Part shown: positions 55,701 to 64,000 of the stretch, piece by piece
Numbering within the stretch: position 1 is the first letter of the stretch
Layout of the letters: every line of letters begins with the position of its first letter
Origin: Aristolochia californica
Taxonomy: Eukaryota > Streptophyta > Magnoliopsida > Piperales > Aristolochiaceae
Assembly: GCA_029961685.1 (NCBI GenBank)
Contig: JARWKL010000012.1
Location: 22,677,227-22,741,226 of the forward strand
Length of the DNA stretch: 64,000 bases
Direction of reading: 5' to 3'
Program-made: the position numbers and the translations under genes
The notes under the pieces: model-generated
The model's database searches: none
Told to the model about the DNA's origin: nothing
Seen by the model: the letters and a program-made list of their open reading frames with translations, nothing else

Positions 55701-58700
55701 CTATTAAACATCCCACAAAACAATTGAAGGAGAAAGTTGATTACAGTGCCATAACATAAATTTGTCATATCATGTTTTCATCCTGTTAGTTGGAATAAGC
55801 CCAAATAGATCAATGTTAGGAAAAATCCTGCGGTTATTAGTGAAGAAGGCCTCTTAACTTCACCAAGCCATTTTCAGATGGACATCTATTTTATTAGGCC
55901 TAGTTCGTGTCCCATTTAGTTTGTACCTAGTTGTATTGTTCACATCTAAGGCTTATTGTTTGTTTGCAGAGGCAGGGAGATGAGGGGAAGTGTTAGTGGT
56001 AGTAATCCCCCATAAATCAATGTTAGGAAATCTTGTGGTTACTAGTTAGGAAAAGACTCATTTACTTTGGCCAATCATTTTGGGATAGATTTGGACCCAA
56101 CTTTAACACTTCCACAAGCGGCTGAAAGAACAAGGAGGTGAGAAGAAGGGAGCTGAACCACCGAAAGCACAAATGTCAAAAACAGTTGCAAAGGTTCATT
56201 TCCAATAACAAAAATAACAAAAAGCCGATTTAGGGTTTAGAGAAAAGGAAAACCTTAATGTGTAAAGTCATTGTTTAATACGGATTTTTAGAAACAAAAC
56301 CCTTGTCTTGGAGAGTGTTGTTCAATCAGAGAAAATAGTTACCAAAGATTACAAGCAAAAGAAGGGAACAGTACAGGTGGAGGAGAACCAATTGGCAGAG
56401 ACAAAAAGACTTTTGACAAAAGCATTCAGGGTTTTCATATCAAAGGCCAAGAAATCGAAAGAAAACAGAGGGTAACTTGTAAATTAAAATCATCTGGAAT
56501 AGAAAGGATGAGACTTTTGAAAATAAGAGTCAATTGAGACTTTCACAATTTCTGTTTCTCTTAATAAATAAAGCTTTCCAACAGTGCAAGGTGAATGAGA
56601 GACAATATCATTGCAGCAATGTTTCGAGGAGACGTCATAGCATAACAAGCACAAGATCGTTTGTCCATTTATAATTTTTTTTTAAATGGCCATTTAATTC
56701 TATTACACAAACTAGTTTCATAAGAGGAGATTCTCTTACCAAGAGAAGCACACAAGAGTCGCCAGAAAAGTTTCTGCTATTTGGTATTGTATACCAGCAA
56801 GCAATATACATATAACGTATAAATTTTCTAAAAATGAATATATAAGTAACAAAATAAAATTCTATTTTTAGTTACATTGCTAAAAATTGAAATATTGAAA
56901 TAACTAATAATATTGGTTTCCTAGTAGTAAATGGGAGCAGCTTACAAATCCTACCTCTAAGAGGAGTACTACAGCCACCAAAAAACAAAGGATTTTAAAC
57001 CACCTTGAATGACTTTAAAACAGTAAAACCAAAAGACACTACTCTTTATCATGGTTCAATCTCTATAAAAATCATATATTTACATATAAAGATAATAAAA
57101 TATACTCAAACATGGACAGGTTAAAAAATGAACTTGGGATAATAAAAATACCATTTGAAAGATACAACTAAATAGGAATTACCATTTCAATGCAAGTAAA
57201 AGTACTTGGGAAAATAAAAATACCATTTCAATGCACGTAAAAGTGATTCAAGGGTTCTAAAAAATCTGTACTTCATGATCCTTACATTACAAACTAAAAT
57301 CGACATAATTAATCACTCCATGAAAACATCCCAAGGAGGGAAATTACTCCTTAACTTATTTCTGTTTCTTCTTAACCACCAGTTCCTCCAGTTTTTAAAG
57401 CAGGCTAGCAGAAATGATCTAAAAACATGCAAATCCCTTAGAAACTAAATACCTAACTAAAGCAATTATCAGTATCTTTTGAGTCCATGCAAACAAGTGA
57501 GCATAGAGAGAAAGGTCACTTTAATGGGGGAAACCTACAAATAAACCATAAGACATTGAAAGGACAATTTAATAAATTTTAAGGCCTGTGTTAGAAAGAA
57601 ATACCGGACAATTATGCAGTGATTACTATTCTAATCGCAAAACTCAAGCATAAGTTTTAGATTTCCACAGTCAAAAAGATTTAGCAAAAAGGTGTCATAT
57701 GATCATTTTTTTTGTCTATAAAATAGCAACTATATGTGCATATGCTATTTGAAAGGCTTGAAAAATGTAAGTAACATATAATGAAAGAGGCATACTGAAA
57801 TTGTAACTTTCTAGATTGAAACAGGAATGTCCATACACCAACCAAGCTGCTCCTCAGGAGAGGCTCCTGCCCCTGCCTACACGATCTGGGCTACAAGCTC
57901 AAGCAGCAGTTCGGCATTGTGGGACCCACTATTACTTTCGAAACTTGAATGGGCTATAAATTCTTTTTGTAGAGAAAACAGACAGAAGTGAGGCAAAAGG
58001 GTACACAGGTAATTTTGATCATATGGCATAGAAGGCATTATTTTGAAAATCAGGAGTATAGGGGCAAGTAATCCCAACTCACCATGACAATAATAAACCA
58101 TAAACCCTAACAATAAATTGAAATTTTCATACTAAGATCTATACTATGATAATAAAATTATATCCTAACAAAAAATTATAAAAGAACTAAAATAGAATCC
58201 AAGAATGAGGCTGACAAAAAATAAAAATTAAATTAAATTAAACTAAACAAATAATAAGTGAGAAGTCATAGTCCTACTTTATCATTGCTCTAATGATTCC
58301 AAGTTTCTGTTTGAATAGCAGATATATAGTTCTTAAAGTAGCTGTCATCTAACTTCATCCAAATTCCTCAAATGGGAAATTGACAGGGTCCTCTATCTAA
58401 TTTTGGTGTTCAATAACAGGTCGTACTATCAACTTGACATGAAATTTCTTTTCAAACAAACAGACAACGAAGGATTTTTAATAGTCCGACACTTATATAC
58501 TAACTTTTGCTTGATGGAGATAATATACTGTCCTCATCAAATGACCCTTTTCATTGTTCATTTCCAACAAAACAGAATGCTGCAAGAGGTTAAGAAAAGT
58601 CGCTGGGATTCACTTCCAGCAGAAATACAGAAAGATAGATCAAGGTTTAGAGAGAAGAATCTACCGTATAAAATCCCCAAGCTTTGGATTCAGACAGAGG

Positions 58701-59834
58701 AGAAACATGCACCTCTTTACCTCCAAAATCGATACGAAGAAAGAGGAGAGGAGGGAAAGGGGTTTAAAAGGTCAGAAGCACAGAGTACACGAAATCCCAA
58801 AATGCCGAAAGAAAGCTGAGAAAGAAGCGAAGTTGAATAGCAAATTCGGACGCATTGACAGGAGGAGGTTTTTTAGGACGAGAAGCAAATGAGAGTAGAA
58901 CAGAAACGACGCGCGCCAGTCCTGCTGGAGGAGGTATAATGGGTCAAATCTAACAAAGCCTATAGGAGTATATGGTTGTTAATCTCCAGAGAATTTGATC
59001 CTAAAGGCAGAAAATAAAACAATGCAATCTGTTTAAAATAAAATAATGGGACTCTATTTATTCTTTTTTTTTAACATTTTTAATCCAAAATAGTTGCCTA
59101 TGAACGTTTTCTTTTCACATCCTTCATGAATTATCCCCCGTTAATTCGCTTAGGCCTTGTTGCCTTTTCTAGGAAATCCATAAAAAATCATTTCCAAAGT
59201 AAAAACTAGTCCTCAGGAAACAGTAGTGTCCCTTCGTTTCCTAAGAAGGCATGTCCACTTGGACAATAAGCCTATTTTCTAAGGACGGATTTCCAGCCTT
59301 ACTCCAAACCTTATCCCTGCTTCGTTGACCTTCCAATTTCTAACGAAATTTCACTGTTCACCTTCCAATCATGTATGGAAAGTGAATAATAACCACGCAC
59401 CTGGGCAGACTTTATGTGATTAAAGGGCACCAGCCACATGATACTACATGGTATTATTAGCAAATCCGATATTTATACAAGGCAATCATCTTACTGCTAT
59501 GGATTCTTATTTTATTGCAAAGTAACAAAAGTTTCCTTTTGATGAATGGAAGATGAATAAGATCCAACTATATGGAAAAGTTTATTACTCTTAAAATCCT
59601 AGAGCAGGAACAGGTCGATCTGAGGCATACCGCTTGCTCACTTAATCACTGCAAAACCAATGTATTCTTTCTAGTACCATCAATACATTTTCCCATTTAT
59701 ATTAGAAAATAAAAATACACAACAGTAGCACTTCCTTCCCCTCTTACATGGTGTCCTACCTATACAGTGTGTATAACGTAACTAGGTCACAGAGACCATG
59801 GCTTATTATCAATGTCTGAGGCACGCAAAATAAC
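55701..59834. other. Intergenic DNA between PPR and ABCG genes
   Basis: No gene confirmed. A partial duplication (ATCAATGTTAGGAAA near 55810 and 56019) and a short tandem (ATAAAAATACCATTT, then CAATGCAAGTAAAAGTA or CAATGCACGTAAAAGTG, 57140-57250) are present. A minus-strand open frame at 57877-58113 and a + strand one at 58403-58819 are hydrophilic at their ends but match nothing I know. 58840-58920 has the look of a GC-richer 5' leader and could be the distal start of the PPR transcript. The ABCG32 3' UTR lies below 59835. Confidence 0.35.
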
Positions 59835-62800
59835 CTACCTCTTTTGGAAGTTGAAAGCTTTAATTGCAAAAGCAAATATCACAGCAAATATCACAGAGAA
59901 ACCAACCACCATAAGACCAGCAAGACCCAAGAAGTCGTGCCTGTATCCAAAGTGATCCTTGAGAAACTTGCTTACAGTCACTGAATGGGAACCATCGGTT
60001 AGTTTGATTGGTTCGTTAACATCTCCATACTGGCTGGTCAAGAGGCCACACAGACTCCAGGCAACAGGATTTGCCCAGTAATACCATCTCCACCACACAG
60101 GTATTGCCTAGAAACAATAACACAACTTAGCCAGCAATTATTTTACAACATTTAATTTCTGTTTTGCATTTGCCCATGCTGCCACCCTTGGTGGAATTGA
60201 TTATCACCCTTTCCTAATGACCGCATGATGCAGGGAATGGGGCAGTAATCAATTCCTCTCAATGCAGCAACCATGTCAAACACCTTTTTGTCTAGATCAT
60301 CTAAACCTGTATAACAAAAATTTATACTAATCTTAACAAACATTAAAATACTTGCAACATGGTCTTCATTGCCTATAAAATGGAAGAGAAATTTCGAAGC
60401 AAGAACTTTCCATGTCATACCTTATGCGCAATCATAAACCCACTGAAGAGGTTCCACAGCATATAAAATGGTGCAGCAATAATTGGTGCCACATTATGGT
60501 TGGGAGTTACTGCGGTAACCATCATACCAAAGAAAGTGAAGTACAGTAAAGTGAAGTACATAAAAAATATGAACCAGAAAAATTTTATAAGCGTCCATTC
60601 AAATGAGGCCATTGAGTAGAAAAGACTGCCATAAATAAGAGCCTGAGCAAACACGTAAGGAAACTCAATGGTCACCTGCAGAAACAAATATTGACTCATC
60701 ATACAATGGAAAAAACCGACTTTAAGAACAGCATCAAGAGTCAAAATATCAGAATATGAACCTGGGCAAATGCAAATGGCAAAGCTGAATACATCCCTGC
60801 AGCTCTCTCCCGATACGAAACAAACCTTTCAATGGAAACCACAGGTTGAACTGAAGTTGCATTGGTGATTCCAATGAAAAGAACAGCAGCATACATGGAT
60901 CCCATGGCATTTAAGATGTTTTGCTGAGTATCCCTACATAGTTGAGTGGCCAAAACTAGTTACATATAACCTTCTGGTAGCCTAGGAAAAATAAATTGTC
61001 CTGACAAAATACAAGCATATAGGATGGACAGGGCAAACGGATTCAGCAAATTAATAATCAGAATATTTCATTAAGGTAGTTAGAAAGAGCATGAAGAAAA
61101 TCTTTAATAAAGCAAACTACAGAAGAAGAGGTTTACCATGAGAGTACAAAAAGCTAGTCAATGAGATACCTTTTAGAACCAAATCTCCAACATATTGTCC
61201 CAAACATTAGTGATATGATGACTGTGTAGAAGAATCGAACAGCCGTATATTGGGGGTTCCTCCAATAAGACAAGTTCTGCTTCCAGAGGATGGCTAGAAA
61301 TTGAACATAAAATGATTGCGAGTATTTGGATGGAAAGCTCAGATCTTTGGAGTTATTAGTTGGTCTACTTTGAATTTCAACCAGTTCAATGTTTCGTCTG
61401 AAAGGGAAAAAAAATGGCAAAGTTTAGAGAAAAAGGGATAGTGTAACAGAGCACCAGAGTATCCTGAGAAATCCAACGTACTGAAATAACTCTGATCTTC
61501 TATAAATTTCAGCAAAGTCAACTCCAAGGCGATTTTCTTCGGCCGGAGAAGTGACTTCTAGCATCCATGTTGCAGGGTTACGACCAGGCTTGATTTTAGG
61601 TACTCCTTCAACAGCCTATGAATCCATGGCCAAACATGTTCAACCAAGATATAAAGACGCATTATTTACAAAGTGTCCGATCACTGCCAGAAATCTCAAC
61701 ATTGATGTGTCTGACACCTCATGCACGAACAAAGTGAATAAGTTTATCTGTACCTCAAAATATTGAATAAGCTTTTGTGAATTGCAGCCAAGTTCACCAG
61801 CATAGATTAGTTCCCCTCCTCTCTTCATGAACAAAAGCTGCAAAAAATCACATTCAGAGAGGAGGTCAAATAAATATTTACTAGAAGTCTGATTATATAC
61901 CACTGTCACAAGATGTCTTCCATCTGATTTGCTTTAGATCTTATGTTCCACTCCATGTTTTAACAGATAGGATAGCTTCTTCAACTTAACTATATGAATA
62001 TCCAACTGATGAAAGTAAAAAATGCCAAGGTTTTCTAAACAATCAAATTCATTGATTGTTAATACCACTAGTAATTCACAAAAGACACTAAAAAGAAAAA
62101 ACAAGTCCAAGTATATCCATCGTTTTGTATTAACTGTTAATTTATCCTTACTTATCTCTGAACTTTTCTTTTTATATAACTATTTCAACAAGGACTGTGA
62201 AGAAGCAACCTCATCAAAAGATTCAAAAATATCTATACTAGGTTGATGGATTGTGCACACGATTGTCCTCCCAGTGTCCACTATATTCCTCACAGTTCTC
62301 ATAACAATGGCTGCTGATCTTGCATCCAGTCCTGAAGTTGGTTCATCCATAAAGACAATAGATGGATTGGCAACAAGCTCCACTGCAATAGTTAGCCTTT
62401 TACGCTGCTCTGTAGACAACCCATCAATCCCTGGCAAACCAACAAGGGCTCCACTTAATGAAGAGAGTTCCACAAGTTCCATTACTTCATCCACAAATGC
62501 CTGAAATCCATCACAAAGGAATTAAAACATGAGAGGCACATGTATGAAACTGCTAAGACATGCAAGACCGCTGTTCACCTTTCTTGTCCTTGAATCAATA
62601 TGTGGTGCCAAACGGAGCCATGCAGAGTACATTAGCGACTCACAAACAGTCATGCATGGAGAATGGACATCATTTTGCTCACAATAACCAGAAATTCTGG
62701 CAAAAGTTTCTTGTTTTTTTGGATAACCCGAAATGGTTATGCATCCCTCAATGAGGCCACCGGTTTTCCTTCCTGCTAAAACATCCATCAGGGTAGTTTT

Positions 62801-63319
62801 ACCTGCCCCACTGATCCCAACCAAAGCTGTCAGCACTCCTGGTCTAAATGCTCCAGTAACATTCACTAACAGCTGTATCCGGTCTTCTAAAATGCCTTGT
62901 TGCTTCAGTTCCTGATAGTGGTGGTTTGATAAGCAACAGAACTACTGAAAAAAGTGTAACTGCAAGCAATTCATAATGAATTTGACCTACCATTGGTACA
63001 TCAACATAGTAACTGATATTGAAGAAGCACATGGAAAGAGGTTGAAAGGGCAGAACCATGCCTCTTTGTTCTTTACCGGCTTTTCCTTTAGTGAAATTAT
63101 GAATAGTGAACAATCAAAATGAGCAAAACACTTGATGATAACAAACTTCAAGATTAAACGAAAAATAGAAAGCAACTTTTAGAATGCATTTCCACCAACC
63201 TGTTAGCGTGGCAGGTTGCATATGTGATACTAGCTCAAAAGTAAGACTCTCTCCTCTCCTTCTTCTCTCCCTCTCTCTGACTTCACCTGTGGATAGAACT
63301 GCCTGCCGTTTCCCAAGAG
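59835..63319 (-). CDS. ABCG32: ABCG32-type full-size ABC transporter, 3' half
   Basis: Minus-strand exons: 63200-63319, 62991-63085, 62579-62911, 62210-62500, 61754-61837, 61482-61615, 61170-61397, 60762-60933, 60421-60675, 59835-60107. All join in frame through consensus splice sites to TAG, giving about 660 residues. Upstream exons lie beyond the right edge. Visible parts: linker ([11 protein letters not shown]), [10 protein letters not shown], second nucleotide-binding domain with Walker [10 protein letters not shown], signature GLSTEQRKR, Walker [13 protein letters not shown] and switch IHQPS, then the second membrane domain ([55 protein letters not shown]) and C-terminus IKAFNFQKR. This is the pleiotropic-drug-resistance (PDR) layout. 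Details such as [11 protein letters not shown] and GLLTSQYG fit the ABCG32/PEC1 clade, a plasma-membrane exporter of cutin precursors in Arabidopsis; the clade call is from family knowledge, not a tree. Motifs are intact, so this half appears functional. Confidence 0.92.
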
Positions 63320-64000
63320 CTGTACGGAAAAAGAATGTACTTAAATCTTATTGTGTGAAAAATCTCATGGGGCACATTCGGTATGATCATACTTATATCA
63401 CTGTACAAGTATCACAAGTGTTACAGAGGCACTGATCTCATTGGCCACAGAGCCATAAGATTTTATGCTTGCAAGCCAATGTGCAGTTATTTTTCAAATC
63501 CCAGATCTATGTGGGACTGCTCTAACAGTACCAAAATTGTTGCCAGTTCAATTGATGGTAAATATCCAATGTAGCCCTTCCCCCCACTTCCCCTTTTGCC
63601 AATTCAAATTGATGGTAAATAAACTATTAGAAACAGCAGTTCCATGTGGGACTATTCTTAAGTTTATGAAATTTACCTTTACATTGGACTGCTAAGTTCA
63701 TCAGAATAGTCAGTTAGGATAGCCAAAGTAGTAAATTTTGTCAATTACAGATGTACAAACTCAAAATATCTTCAAAAAAGTTTTGAAGTTTCAAGCTGCA
63801 CTTTTCAGCAAGAGCTTATAAAAGTATGAAGAATAATCTAAAACGTTTATCTGCAGAAAATGTGAAAATTGCGCATACAGCTGAAGCTTACAGAGGATGA
63901 GAAAATTGCTAAAATCATGACATTGACCTTCTAAAGGTATTCCCTTAAAATTCTTGAGTAGCACAGTGTCAAGTGACTTACGTTTCAGATAACTTAAAAA
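63320..64000 (-). other. Intron of the ABCG32-type gene, continuing past the edge
   Basis: The acceptor CGTACAG ends at 63320. The expected preceding exon, encoding the last membrane helices of the first half, is not found up to 64000. The intron holds a small duplication (TGTGGGACT near 63510 and 63646; AATTGATGGTAAATA near 63551 and 63608). Confidence 0.6.

Noticed and set aside
63200..63319. Apparent frameshift in the GA-rich part of the ABCG linker exon
   Set aside because: Recounting the bases showed the exon is 120 bases and open in the frame that joins the next exon.

Overview
The window is nuclear DNA of a flowering plant. It has spliced genes with GT-AG introns, AT-rich intergenic DNA, Ty1/copia and hAT elements, and orthologues of plant-only families (LEUNIG, TIFY8, gibberellin 3-oxidase, PPR, full-size ABCG). 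The sequence alone does not fix the species; a non-model dicot or early-diverging angiosperm fits. There are no prokaryotic features, no CRISPR array and no rRNA or tRNA gene.

Positions 1-18.6 kb are transposon-rich: a decayed copia pol (1-1847, + strand) with its 3' LTR, a second decayed copia pol on the minus strand (3.66-4.9 kb), GA-rich low-complexity DNA and a 200-bp duplication. Then comes a hAT transposon (7392-13703) with matching ends and an 8-bp target duplication. It carries a broken BED-finger transposase, a duplicated leader segment and three 110-bp tandem repeats, the first of which is split by a 392-bp TRIM element. A copia element (13729-18599) with both LTRs and a 5-bp target duplication inserted 25 bp beyond the hAT end.

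Positions 20.9-32.4 kb hold an apparently intact LEUNIG co-repressor gene (+ strand, 18 coding exons, 889 residues). It is followed by scattered coiled-coil exon-like pieces (33.5-36.1 kb), a gibberellin 3-oxidase (minus, 37.4-38.9 kb), a copia-littered stretch (39-44 kb), a TIFY8 gene (minus, 45.1-51.2 kb), a single-exon PPR gene (minus, 52.4-54.3 kb), a repeat-rich intergenic stretch with a foldback element, and the 3' half of an ABCG32-type transporter gene (minus, 59.8-63.3 kb) that continues past the right edge.

The order LEUNIG, coiled-coil gene, TIFY8 recalls the Arabidopsis chromosome 4 order (from memory, not checked), with the gibberellin oxidase interposed. The genes do not form one pathway: LEUNIG and TIFY8 act in transcriptional repression, GA3ox makes bioactive gibberellin, the PPR protein is probably an organellar RNA-binding factor, and ABCG32-type pumps export cuticle precursors. 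I found no convincing new biological system. The most notable items are the nested transposons with intact target duplications, several splice-site oddities in LEUNIG and TIFY8, and the foldback element.
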